A stretch of DNA of 64,000 nt, from the NCBI GenBank assembly GCA_002104985.1, contig MCGO01000024.1, positions 248,001 to 312,000 on the forward strand, written 5' to 3'. Source of the DNA: Rhizoclosmatium globosum (Eukaryota > Chytridiomycota > Chytridiomycetes > Chytridiales > Chytriomycetaceae). Made by a program: the position numbers and the translations under genes. Every line of letters begins with the position of its first letter. Position 1 is the first letter of the stretch. Below the pieces are notes generated by a model. The model did not search any database. It saw only the letters and a program-made list of their open reading frames with translations, and was not told the origin of the DNA. Positions 33,523 through 43,558 of the stretch are shown here, one piece after another.

Positions 33523-34038
33523 ATGGCATCAAAAATCGAAGTGTGCCCAACGGACCGTTGCAACTGTCACGCATGCAGCAAGAGCATTGGAAAGGGAAAG
33601 TACCGATGGGGCTATTGCGAGGCGGACCGAAGCTCGGATCTTTGAGTACCTGGTCAGTTCTGTTCTGTTCTGTTCAGAGTGGCACGCCCGTCCTTGTCCT
33701 AATCGCCAACACCCACGGTTACCAAAAACAGTGCCTGGCTGTGTTACGTCAAACCATCTCGCGAATGCCGCGGCGCAGAACGGCGGATCAGTCGACCGAA
33801 CCCCAGGATTCGCTCAAGTCGACCAACGCACACTCAAGCAACTCTTGAAACGCGCCGACTTTGACCCTCTTCAACCACCGCCACCGAGAAGAAGCCCGTG
33901 CAAAAGAAGCCAAAGCAGAGAAAGAAGAAGACGCCCTACGAGAAGCCCGTCGTTGAAGCCGTCAAAAAGCAGGCAAGACCAGCTCCAAAGCAGCGCGGCG
34001 AAGTGGCCCTGTCGCGTAATTCGTACAAACAGAAGTGA
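33523..34038 (+). CDS. Small basic protein with PARP-type zinc-finger-like motif (array member A); frameshifted
   Basis: ATG 33523: MASKIEVCPTDRCNCHACSK has the finger's C-x2-C (CHAC), then SIGKGKYRWG as in zf-PARP (xIxKGxxRxG). The reading frame shifts near 33645 to ...FEYL, an intron of about 79 bp (GTCAGT to AACAG) follows, and exon 2 opens C-L-x-CVTSNHLANA, then GGSVDRTPGFAQVDQRTLKQ LLKRADFD and a Lys-rich tail (KKPVQKKPKQRKKKTPYEKP) to TGA at 34036-34038. The intron stands exactly before the second Cys pair, as in members B, C and D. Nuclear DNA-break or nucleic-acid binding is the known role of zf-PARP; for these short proteins it is inference. Confidence 0.55.
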
Positions 34039-34154
34039 AGGAATGTGTTTATTAGCTAGCTGTAGCGTATTCTTTGCTTTCCTTGTTGAGCAGTTGTTTG
34101 ATAAAGTGCTGATTGGTCAAACTTTCCCAAAAACCACGCATCCATTTTTTTGAA

Positions 34155-34645
34155 ATGCTCGCCGACTCATCCGGGAACAGAATCGAAGTGTCAACCCATG
34201 GTTCTATGTGCAAAGGCTGTAAGACTGCGATTCCTGTGGGAGATGTTCGGTTTGGAAAAGTGACAGGGTGGAAGGTGGGAGACTTCCTTTGACTGCCTTT
34301 GTTTACTCATCAACGACCGTCAGTGCCTTCCTGTGTCGGATTAAAGCTGTCGAGAATGCAGAAGTGCGTTATGGATCTATTGAACAGATTGATGGGTATG
34401 TGTCATCTCATTCTTCTTGCTGCGGAATCGATCTGACATCGCCCCTTCATCCACAATTTCCTCCCCAGACTCAGCAGTTTGAGTATCGACTTGAGAGAAA
34501 CTGTTGTTGAAGCATTCAGAGCCGTCAAATCAAAGGCAGCCAAAAAACGCAAGACGGTTGAAGAGGAAGGATCCCCTTCCAAAGAATCCCCTCCAAGAAA
34601 CACAAGAGAACAAAGAAGAAGAAGGCCGCGAAGGCCGCGGAATAG
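34155..34645 (+). CDS. Small basic protein with PARP-type zinc-finger-like motif (array member B); frameshifted
   Basis: ATG 34155: MLADSSGNRIEVSTHGSMCK, GCKTAIPVGDVRFGKVTGWK, where CKGC is the first Cys pair and AIPVGDVRFG matches the zf-PARP strand. A 49-bp intron begins right after WK (GTGGGA ... GTCAG); exon 2 opens with Cys (CLP..C) then RIKAVENAEVRYGSIEQIDG, a second intron after the IDG codon, LSSLSIDLRETVVEAFRAVK and a basic tail (AAKKRKTVEEEGSPSKES, KKKKAAKAAE). One or two single-base breaks are needed (start of exon 2, CCCC near 34600). Length about 130 residues. The intron positions are those of member C. Confidence 0.5.
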
Positions 34646-34825
34646 TCAGAGAATACTTTATCATCTCGTTTATTGATAAGATACTTGCTGCATTGCTTGC
34701 AATACTATGTTTCAATGATCTGTTGAGAGTGTCCGAAAACCGACCTTCCAAGCTTTTCAAGCAAGAAACCGTCCAGAAAACGCGTGGAAAGTGGAAAACA
34801 GACACCAAAAACAATCTTCCCAAAA

Positions 34826-35417
34826 ATGACACAGTACAAGATCGAAGGTGCCAAGAGTGGACGCGGTGCCTGTCGCAAGTGCAAGACTGTCATCGCCTTG
34901 AATGCTCCTCGCTTCGGTTCCTGGGACAAAGACAAGAGCCACGGCACCGTATACTGGAATGTGAGTTTTCCATCGGTTCAAACTGTCTTCTCACTCCCTC
35001 TCTCCTTGCAAGTGCATCGGCTGCGTGACTCAGGTCCAACTCACCAAGGCCCTCGCGTCCTGTCCTGGTGGAATCAACCAAATCCAAGGGTGAACTCATT
35101 TTACAGTTTCGTGTGCTTGGCCCGCCCCGACTTACGTTTGAAACAGTCTTGCTGCATTCCCTGATGACGTCAAGCTCACCATCGTTGCCACTTTGCAAGC
35201 TACTCACGATCGTCCTGTACCTGAGCCAAAGTCTACCCCAAAGCGCAAGAAGACGTCCCGACCAAGGAGGACAAAAAGTCGAGAAGGGGAAGTCGAGGTT
35301 GAAAGCAAGTCTGAAGACAAAGTTGACATCAAGGAAGTAGACGCGTCGATCGAGGACAAGGATGAAAGCAACAAGAAAGCCAAGATTGACGAAAGCAAGA
35401 ACGAGAACGAGGAGTGA
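34826..35417 (+). CDS. Small PARP-type zinc-finger-like protein with Lys/Glu-rich tail (array member C, intact)
   Basis: Intact three-exon gene (34826-34960, 35013-35089, 35147-35417; 160 residues). MTQYKIEGAKSGRGACRKCK followed by TVIALNAPRFGSW is strikingly like the start of a PARP1 finger (EYAKSGRA-x-CKKC-x-x-x-I-x-x-x-x-x-R-x). Exon 1 ends at VYWN and exon 2 opens CIGCVTQVQLTKALASCPGG INQIQG; exon 3 has LAAFPDDVKLTIVATLQA then a tail rich in K, E and S (STPKRKKTSRPRRTKSREGE). The zf-PARP His of the W-x-H-x2-C corner is not seen: the order is C-x2-C ... C-x2-C. No PARP catalytic domain is present. Nuclear location is inferred from the tail. This member gives the reference structure for the array. 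Confidence 0.7.
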
Positions 35418-35715
35418 TTTTGTTTGATTCGTATGTTACTTGACGTTTTGTTTGCTATTGAGTTTTTGTTTTGACTTTGCTATCGCGTCGTTTCTTTATT
35501 TGCTATAAAATCATTGCTGAATTCTATGCTTTTAATCTGTCACCCTTTTCTTGTTGTTTGACTATGGCGTTCTGGAGCGCTGGGGCGATCCGCTACCGAA
35601 TTTCGACTTGATGCAGACAACCTTAGCGATTCAGCAAGTTTCTCCTCGCGATGAGCTTTGTAGTATAGCTCCAAATTTAATAGGCGAATAAAGCAGTAGT
35701 TTTGCACGCTCCATG

Positions 35716-36562
35716 TCAATTTAATTGATTAAAATCTTGGACTGCAAGATTTAAATAAATCACGCACGCATTGATTATTAATGTGATGAATGATCGAAGC
35801 GCTAGAAAGAAATCATTAGAACAGATTATGACGTTGAAATACATACCATTTTCTTTCACCAACAACAACCAAAGGCTTTCAAACGTCAACAATCGATTCT
35901 CAGGTTTGCACAACATCACGACCGACGCGATAGTAGCAAGTAAATCACACAAGATATCAGTTAGAGTGTATTGAAAGCCTGAGGAGGAGTCCTGGTGATA
36001 ATTACAAGCTTGTTCTGCATCATCCCAATATCCCCCGCTTTTGATTAATCCCACAATGGACCATCCGATTCGATACAGCAAGACCATACTTGCTAGTGCA
36101 AGATATAGCTTGTTTTTATCGACAACAATGAATGATTTGTACAAGATGAATATATCTAACAAAAGGCTAATAAATAAATGGATAGTCAAATCGCGTGACA
36201 ATACCGAATGTCACGAAACTTATGTGCCACAATAATGTCTGGATAAAGTTGAGACTATAACAATCTTGGTGGGTGACAGGCAACGAAATAATAGCATAAA
36301 ACGAAAGCTGAAGCATCGTGGATATATTAAAAAGCAGGATTAGCCCAAGAAGAAACGGAGAGTTTTTGCTGTTCTCGCGTATACTCTCGAGAAAGTGCGG
36401 TGTCGCCATAAGAAGACCATTGAAGCTTGATTCGAGACAAACACCAATCAATATAAAGTTGACTGGACTTGCTACAATCTCGAGAAGAGTTGGTGACATT
36501 GGTAGTTGATTTATGGAGACTTTGTAAATCTGTTCATACCAAACGCGTTTTTTCTCTGACAC
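35716..36562 (-). CDS. Orphan multi-pass (about seven-helix) membrane protein; one frameshift
   Basis: Reading from ATG 36562 (MSEKKRVWYEQIYKVSINQL), hydrophobic segments include VNFILIGVCLESSFNGLLM, FLLGLILLFNISTMLQLSFY, FIQTLLWHISFVTFGIV, LFISLLLDIFILYKSFIVV, LYLALASMVLLYRIGWSIVG, TLTDILCDLLATIASVVMLC and SFITLIINACVIYLNLAV, seven in all. One base near 36190 must be restored to join the two halves. I recognise no family. Number and spacing would fit a 7TM receptor-like fold but no GPCR motif is seen. Codon use is AT-rich compared with neighbouring genes. It is the only minus-strand gene within the zinc-finger array (33.5-37.7 kb). Confidence 0.55.
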
Positions 36563-36657
36563 ACCATTGCATTGGTTTGAATATTTTATATTTGTGTTCT
36601 GACTTCGCTTCTTTTATTCATTATTGTGATCTTTCTTCTTCGAAAAACTCACGATAA

Positions 36658-37720
36658 ATGCTTGGTTCCTCGCCCACTTTCCGCATTTCAGCCGCCCCCA
36701 GCGGAACCTCAATCTGCAAGAAATGCAAGGAATCAATGCGTGAAGGAGAGTTACGTCTGGTTTCTTGTGTCGATGCTGCATCCAACCCAACTTTCTGTGC
36801 ATACTATTCAAACGTGAGTCAAACCCCCTGTTTTTCCATCAAATGCATGTTTCTTGCACCACCTCTATCATGATCGCTATATTCTGCTGCAAAGTTTCTC
36901 TCCGTGACCCATGATCCCTTAACTTGATGAACCCAAGCATTGCTTCCATGCAATTCTTTCGCCAAACCATTAAAGCTAACACGTCAACACGACAAAATAG
37001 TGCATCGACTGTGTTTCTAAGGATCAAATCAAGATGATCCATGGCGTCTACGGTTCCGTCTTCAAGGTCCCAGGTCTTTCCAAGTTGCCTGTGGAACAGC
37101 AAACTCAGATCATGAAAAAGTGGTTGGAAGCTGCTGGCTTGGATTTCAAGGAAGAGCTTGACAGGGTTGGCGATGGCGAAAATGGCGACGAAGTTGATAA
37201 GGAGAAGGCTGGTGATGTGAATGAATCTGTCAACAGCAAGAAGCGAGCCGTTGAAGAAGACAATAATACTACGACCAACAAAAGATTGAAGACTGGCGCT
37301 GAAAACATTGATGCGGAGGATGATGAGTGGGTTGACGAAGAATGCTTGGTGGAGAAATCTGACACCAACATCAACAATGACATCAATTCCAAGGCTGAAA
37401 ACAGCGAGAACCCCGAGATTGAGGCTGGAGGAGAGAATACGAAAGCCGCGCGAGTAGAAAAAGTCACGGAATCTTTGTTGAAGGAAATCGACATCATGGT
37501 GGAGGATGTCGTGATGGGGGATGAATCGGACCAAGTGCCTTCCAAGAAAGAAAAGAACAGGAAGAAAGACAAGAAAGACAAGAAAAGTAAGGAAGACAAG
37601 CATGGTGCAATGGATGAGAAGGAAAAGGGAGAGATGAAGGTGAAGAAAGAGAAAAAGAAGGACAAGAAAGAGAAAGCTGCAATTGAAGTTGCTGGAGAGG
37701 GAGTTGCAATGTCAGCTTAA
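36658..37720 (+). CDS. PARP-type zinc-finger-like protein with long acidic/basic tail (array member D, intact)
   Basis: Two exons: 36658-36813 and 37001-37720, intron 187 bp, long for this window; 291 residues. Exon 1 encodes APSGTSICKKCKESMREGEL RLVSC with the C-x2-C and the xMxEGExRL strand; it ends AYYSN. Exon 2 opens CIDCVSKDQIKMIHGVYGSV FKVPGLSKLPVEQQTQIMKK WLEAAGLDF, aligning with exon 2/3 of member C, and continues as about 180 residues of highly charged sequence (KKRAVEEDNNTTTNKRLKTG, KKEKNRKKDKKDKKSKEDK). Such tails suggest nuclear or nucleolar retention. No enzyme domain. Relationship to C is supported by motif order and by the intron directly before the CIDC codons. Confidence 0.7.
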
Positions 37721-37804
37721 GAATTAAATATTGTTATCGCTTGTTCGGCGAGTTTTTTTAAAGTTCTGCCACAAACCAATTCTGCCCCTTCGTTTTTTCG
37801 TCCA

Positions 37805-39485
37805 ATGTACTTCGTTGTCTTGTTACTGGTCGTTACTGTTGTAACCGTCTCTGCGGATGACTGTCAAGTCTTGTATGCTGCATATCCATCGCTTATCCCT
37901 GCCACTTGTTGCGGACTCAACAAAGGCACAACATCAGATGGAGATCCATCTGTGAAGGTCAATTGCGATGCCTCAAATCATATCACTTGGCTGTATGTAA
38001 AGTTTCTTGCCGAAACGTGGTCGTTATGCTTACTCGTGATGTTTAGGGAATTGAATCGGAATCCACTCCAAGGTCAAGCTTTGGTGGATTTCGGTTCCTT
38101 CACGAAACTGTCTTACCTGTGAGAGCCGTATTTTATTGGTCACACTTATCAATTTTAATAGCTCGCTGTACAAAAACGGGGGAATAACAGGATCGCTGCC
38201 GAGAAGCTTTCCATCAACGCTTACTTATATGTAGGGTGTGTTTTTACTTCAACTGAATTAAATTATTTTAAAGTGGAATACTGGAAAATGTTAATGGTCC
38301 AATTCCGATGCTTCCCCCAAACCTCCTCACATTATATATCGAATCTCCGTCCCGGGGCCTGTCAGGACCACTTCCTCAACTTCCTACAACTCTAACATTT
38401 CTGTAAGCTATATTGATTATGATTCGTGCTAAAGATGCTGTTATGTAGGCAATTGATCGGGGGATATATGACTGGATCACTTCCCGACATCCTTCCCCCA
38501 GGACTTACCAAATAGTAAGTTTGTCGGTCAGTCAATCAATCAATAGTATTTACCTCAATCGAATAGCGGCCTTGTTAATCTTGGTCTGACAGGAACAATT
38601 CCAAACAATGTAGCCAAGTTTGGCAATTCTCTTGAATTAGACGGAAATTGCTTCTCAAACGCTGCTAGTTTCTCCATCGTTGTGAACAATTGTTCGACCA
38701 TAATAAGCACGTCTCCTTCCACTACTTATCTCGGGATACAAACTGGATTCTCTGTTGCGACAAACCCTGTTTCGATAACAACTTCAACAGCATCAGCAGT
38801 TGTGTTGAAATTAGAGAATACAAGTGGAATTGGAAGCACGAATGTTGGCTTGATTGCGGGAATTCTATGTGGAATCGTTGCTCTAGCTGGTGTTGGCATT
38901 GCATACTATTGTTGGACACGAAAGAGAGGATCGAAGGATGCTGAACAAGGAACTGTCAAGGAGGAAGAACCTTTCCTCTCTGCGAATGATGTTGCCACAG
39001 TAACTCCGACGAACCGATCGCAACCAGGAGATGATTCTACCCTTATAGATGCGGGAAGTCGACAAAGTCTTGTCGAGACCAATTCTAGTTCAGCGCCATC
39101 AATTTCATCAACCAATACAATTCCAATTTCTTTGGATAAGAAAACTACCGAGCTATTCAATAGTATGTCATCACTTGCTGCTTCAACGCCTTTGGACGTA
39201 GGAAAGATGGCTGAAACCTCGGTTTTACCCGAAAACGTTTTTGCTTGGTCAGTTGAGGAGACCGCTGCTTGGATTGCTCAAAACGGCGGTCGGGAAGACG
39301 GTGGAAAGCGTGCATCTATTCAGTTAATCGATGGGAACGCGTTGATGGTTGCCGAAGACCCAAAGGACATTTTGGATATTGTGCAGTGTGAGACTTACGG
39401 CGAACGCATGCGACTTAAGAATTCATTAATTTCGCTTAAGGAGAGTTATTTTGCTTCACAAGCTCCACCGCCGTTCACTGAATAA
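37805..39485 (+). CDS. Single-pass LRR receptor with cytoplasmic SAM domain (array member 1)
   Basis: Start MYFVVLLLVVTVVTVSADDC: signal peptide plus a Cys cap (DDCQVLYAAYPSLIPATCCG). Each LRR is carried by its own short exon: NPLQGQALVDFGSFTKLSYL, SLYKNGGITGSLP, PTTLTFL, LGLTGTIPNNVAKFG, and the array ends DGNCFSNAASF. A Ser/Thr-rich juxtamembrane stretch precedes the TM helix NVGLIAGILCGIVALAGVGI (about residue 330) and a basic stop-transfer YYCWTRKR. The cytoplasmic part has ELFNSMSSLAAS and a SAM-like domain (WSVEETAAWIAQNGG ... LIDGNALMVAEDPKDILDI ... GERMRLKNSLISLKE). The C-terminus is APPPFTE, the only member without PPxY. No kinase domain. Frame is intact as far as I followed it. Confidence 0.75.
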
Positions 39486-39645
39486 ATCGATTTAATTTTG
39501 ATGTTCTGCCAATTAATGTTGTTCGACAACTCAAGACTGCTTCGCTGCCCCAAAAACTTCCAAGAAACTTCCAGCAAAAGGTGATTCAAGATGCTTTGGT
39601 GTCACTCAGCTGTGTATACTTATTGTTTGATAGAATTCATCGATA

Positions 39646-41411
39646 ATGCTGCTCCTTGCACTCTTTTTCGCTGTCCTCGTGTTAGCCGATGACTGCCAGA
39701 TCCTACACAATGCATATCCTTCTGTGTTTGGAACGACTTGTTGTGGACTGACAAAGGGTACCAATGTTGATGGAGTTACTTATAGTCTGGTGCAGTGCGA
39801 CACAACCAATTACATCACCAGACTGTAAGGATGAACTTTGTGTTTGCATCCATCTGACACCATCACAGGGAAATGAACAACCAGAAGCTGCAAGGGCAAA
39901 CTTTGTTTAACTTTGGTTCTCTCACTCGATTGACGTACATGTGAGTGCATATTCAAAATCGCTTTGAACTTATTCAGGATTGCAGATCGTTGTTTAGAAA
40001 TGGCGGACTTATTGGATCGTTACCTCAGAGCTTGCCGTCAAATCTGGTGTATATGTAAGTTGATATCGATTTGATCTAAGACCTGACTTCTCATTCCAGT
40101 GGAATTCTTGAGAACGTTCAAGGTTCTATCCCAGCTCTTCCAACCAAACTTCAAACTCTTTATGTTGAAACAACGAATAATGGCTTGAGCGGTTATCTTC
40201 CTCAACTCCCGACTACTCTCACATTTTTGTATGTTAGTCTTATATCCAAAAGCGTTTGCCCTAATATTTGTTTCGAAGGCAACTCCTTGGGGGAGCATTA
40301 TCGGGCGGTTTGCCGGCGACACTTCCCCCTAAACTTCAAAAACTGTGAGTACCCAATCATCAATGGATATAAATACTTACCAAAACCGAACAATAGCGAT
40401 CTCCATGGGCTAGGTCTTACTGGCTCCATCCCAGACGGTTTTTCAAGCCTCGCGTACTCGCAGCGATCATTAGATGGAAACTGTTTCTCGAATGCTGCTA
40501 GTTTTGGCGTGAAGAATAGCTGTCCTGGTGGAATCGAAACTACTGCTGTTGAAATCCCTAGTACCACTTTGACCCCCACTACCACTGATCCGGCAATTGC
40601 GAATAGTAACGGCGGAAGCAGCACCAATGTTGGTTTAATTGCTGGCGTTGCAGTCGGCTTGGTGCTTTTGATCGCTGCTGGCATCATAGGGTACTTTTGT
40701 TGGATGAGGAAGCGAAAAGATGACGCCGAGCATCAAGCAGCTGTTGCCAGATACGCAGAACCATTCTTGGCTGGACGAGGAGAACTGGCTCCTTTGCCAC
40801 CACTCTCATCAATGCAAAACAAGTCACCTGTCGAAGTTCCAACAGTCTTTGCGATGGCGAATCAACCTATTACCGTCAATAACGTCACATTCGACAATCC
40901 ATCAGAACTGATTCCTTTGACAACGCCTGCATCTCCAGTGCCCGTGGTCCAACCCATTGCAGAAAAAGCCGCCAAGCAGGATCTTTATAGTAATATAGTC
41001 AACCTCGCAGCTGTAGGATCTGCCAATTCCAATTCATCTGCAGCTTCTCTACGGGGCAGAGACGAGAAGGGTCTTTACACCAGCATCGTGAATTTGGCTG
41101 AATCAAATGATTCCACGCATCATGAAACTTCTAAATCTATCGGAAATAATTTACCACAAGATCCATACACATGGTCCGTTGCGGAAACCGCTGCTTGGAT
41201 TGCTCAAAATGGAGGTAGAGTGGAAGGTGCAAAACGAGCAGCTGCTCAGTTGATAGACGGAAACGCACTTCTCGAAGCAGAAGATTCGAAGGAGGTTTTG
41301 GATATTGTGCAGTGTGAGACTTATGGCGAACGTATGAAGTTGAAAAATGCATTGATCGCGTTGAAGGAACGTGTGTTGGCTGCAGAAGCTCCGCCATCCT
41401 ATATGGGATGA
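39646..41411 (+). CDS. Single-pass LRR receptor with cytoplasmic SAM domain and PPxY tail (array member 2)
   Basis: ATG 39646: MLLLALFFAVLVLADDCQIL, Cys cap ... TTCCGL, then exon-per-repeat LRRs (KLQGQTLFNFGSLTRLTYM, NGGLIGSLPQSLPSNLVYM, GILENVQGSIPALPTKLQTL), and LGLTGSIPDGFSSLAYSQRS LDGNCFSNAASFG. Thr-rich juxtamembrane, TM helix TNVGLIAGVAVGLVLLIAAG, basic CWMRKRKDDAEH. Cytoplasmic DLYSNIVNLAAV and GLYTSIVNLAES are two copies of a short motif found in all members. SAM domain: TWSVAETAAWIAQNGGRVEG, QLIDGNALLEAEDSKEVLDI, GERMKLKNALIALKE. C-terminus EAPPSYMG has a PPxY motif for WW-domain ligands such as Nedd4/Rsp5-type ubiquitin ligases (known motif; partner here inferred). Confidence 0.8.
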
Positions 41412-41746
41412 TATTTTGAATAAGAGAGATATTTCATTTTATTTATTTTGATCGTTTCTTTGTAACCCACAAGTAAGTACATCATTATTGCCAACTTGGG
41501 CTGGCAAGAACCAAGAAGGGCAACATTGCACTCAATTTTGTTCAATTTATGTGAAATTAGTTTAAGGAAGATCCCCTCCAATGGCTAATCAGAAGGCTAA
41601 CATGTAAGTTTAGTAGCTCTAACGTTATGGGTGAATTAATGGATTTTCTTATTTACAGTAGGATTGGTTTCATTGAAGGAATGCGTGAAAAACCAATGGA
41701 ACTACCATCTTATACTGAATATAGTATAAGTATATTTTAAGTTTTT

Positions 41747-43388
41747 ATGATTATGTTTCTGTTGCCGATCCTCATTCTGGCAACTTCAATCCTAGCAGAT
41801 GACTGTGAAGTTCTTCACTCAGCCTACCCGTCTATCATTCCCGTCTCTTGTTGCGGCTTGTCAACAGGAACAAAGAAGGATGGCATGACATACAATCTTG
41901 TTCAATGTGACAGCTCAAATTACATTACTAGACTGTGAGTACTTTCCCTGGTGATCGAATGACCAGCTAACCGTGAAAACATTCGTAGCGAAATGATCAA
42001 TAATGGCCTCCAAGGGCAAGTACTGGTTGATTTCAGCACATTCACTCGTTTGACTTACGTGTGAGTCGCATGGACTTGTTATCTATCAAAAATTGACGTT
42101 CAACTTCAAAGCTCACTTTACAAAAATGGCGGTTTGACGGGTTCGCTACCAAGGAATTTACCATCTGGATTAGTTTATATGCGAGTTCTGATGGATATCA
42201 AGGATTTTATTAATTACTTTTCTGCAGTGGTTTTCTTGAGAATATCACAGGCTCTATTCCAACTCTTCCCGCCAATCTTCAGACGCTCTACATTGAAACA
42301 ACCAAGAGCGGATTGTCTGGATCCTTACCACAGCTTCCGATGAATCTTACTTTTTTGTGTGTGCATATTCCTTTTTGTGCTGTTACTGAGCTTTCTTAGG
42401 CAATTGATTGGTGGGTCTCTGTCAGGAGGACTACCAGAGTCACTCCCACCGAATTTACAAAAATTGTGAGCTGATATTATTCAATATTGTGTTTAATTTC
42501 GACCCCAGGGATCTTCAAAACCTTGGTCTTACTGGCTCCATTCCATCGAGTGTTTCAAACGTTGCAACAACTCACCGTTCATTGGATGGAAATTGTTTCT
42601 CAAACGCGGCCAATTTTGGCGTCGTAAACAATTGTAAAAGTATGAACGGTGGAAGTAGTGATAATGTTGGATTGATTGCAGGAATTGCTGGGGGAATTGT
42701 CGTGGCGTTGGTTGCAAGTGCAGTGCTTGGATTCATCCTATGGAGGAAGAAGAAAAAGGCTGACGCCGAGCGACGTGATGCAGCAGCGCGATATGCAGAA
42801 TCATTTTTACCCAAAGCACCAGCAGTTATTTTGACTCCATCTCGGTCAATAATTAACTCCTATACTGTAAACTATCCTGATATCACTTCTCGTCTACCAC
42901 CACCATTATCCCCGGCTCTAACTGCCATCAACGACGCGTCCCCAAAACTAGACTTGTATAACGGCATCTTGAATTATACTGCTCCTGTTTCTTCAAATGA
43001 TTCGTATCTCCTGCCAACGCGCAATTTAAGACCGGTGTCAGCGAATCTTTCGGTTGCAGGGAATGGTCTTTACAATAGCACTGTGGACCTCACGGAATCA
43101 GGAACCTCGATTTCAACAAGTACTAATCTACCACAAGATCCTTCTACTTGGTCTGTCACGGAAGTTGCGGTATGGATTGCCCAAAACGGAGGTCGTATTG
43201 ATGGCGCGAAACGTGCTTCGATGCAGTTGATTGATGGACAGGCGTTGATGGCTGCAGAAGATGTGAAGGATATTATGGATATTGTTCAATGTGAGACGTA
43301 TGGTGAAAGAATGCGCTTGAAGAACGCGTTGTCGGTTTTGAAGGGACGTAAAAAGGAACTGGATGCACCACCTTCTTATTCTGATTGA
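41747..43388 (+). CDS. Single-pass LRR receptor with cytoplasmic SAM domain and PPxY tail (array member 3)
   Basis: ATG 41747: MIMFLLPILILATSILADDC, cap SAYPSIIPVSCCGL, LRR exons with NGLQGQVLVDFSTFTRLTYV, SLYKNGGLTGSLPRNLPSGL, GLSGSLPQLPMNLTFL and NLGLTGSIPSSVSN, then RSLDGNCFSNAANFG. TM helix NVGLIAGIAGGIVVALVASA followed by LWRKKKKADAERRDAAARYA. Cytoplasmic motifs DLYNGILNYTAP and GLYNSTVDLTES, SAM domain (TWSVTEVAVWIAQNGG, QLIDGQALMAAEDVKDIMDI, GERMRLKNALSVLKG) and C-terminal DAPPSYSD. It ends TGA at 43386-43388. Same layout as member 2, including the tandem pair of tyrosine motifs. Confidence 0.8.
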
Positions 43389-43558
43389 AAATATCTATGG
43401 ATATTATAAAGTGCCTCATTCAATTTTGAATGTTCCATAGAGATCTGAATCAAAAAACTCGTGTTGAAACGACGCTTTAGCAACGTTTTAGTCGCAGGAT
43501 TCAAACTTCGGCGCTGGTTACCACTCTATTATCAATCTGAACTCAAGTTTACCTCGCG

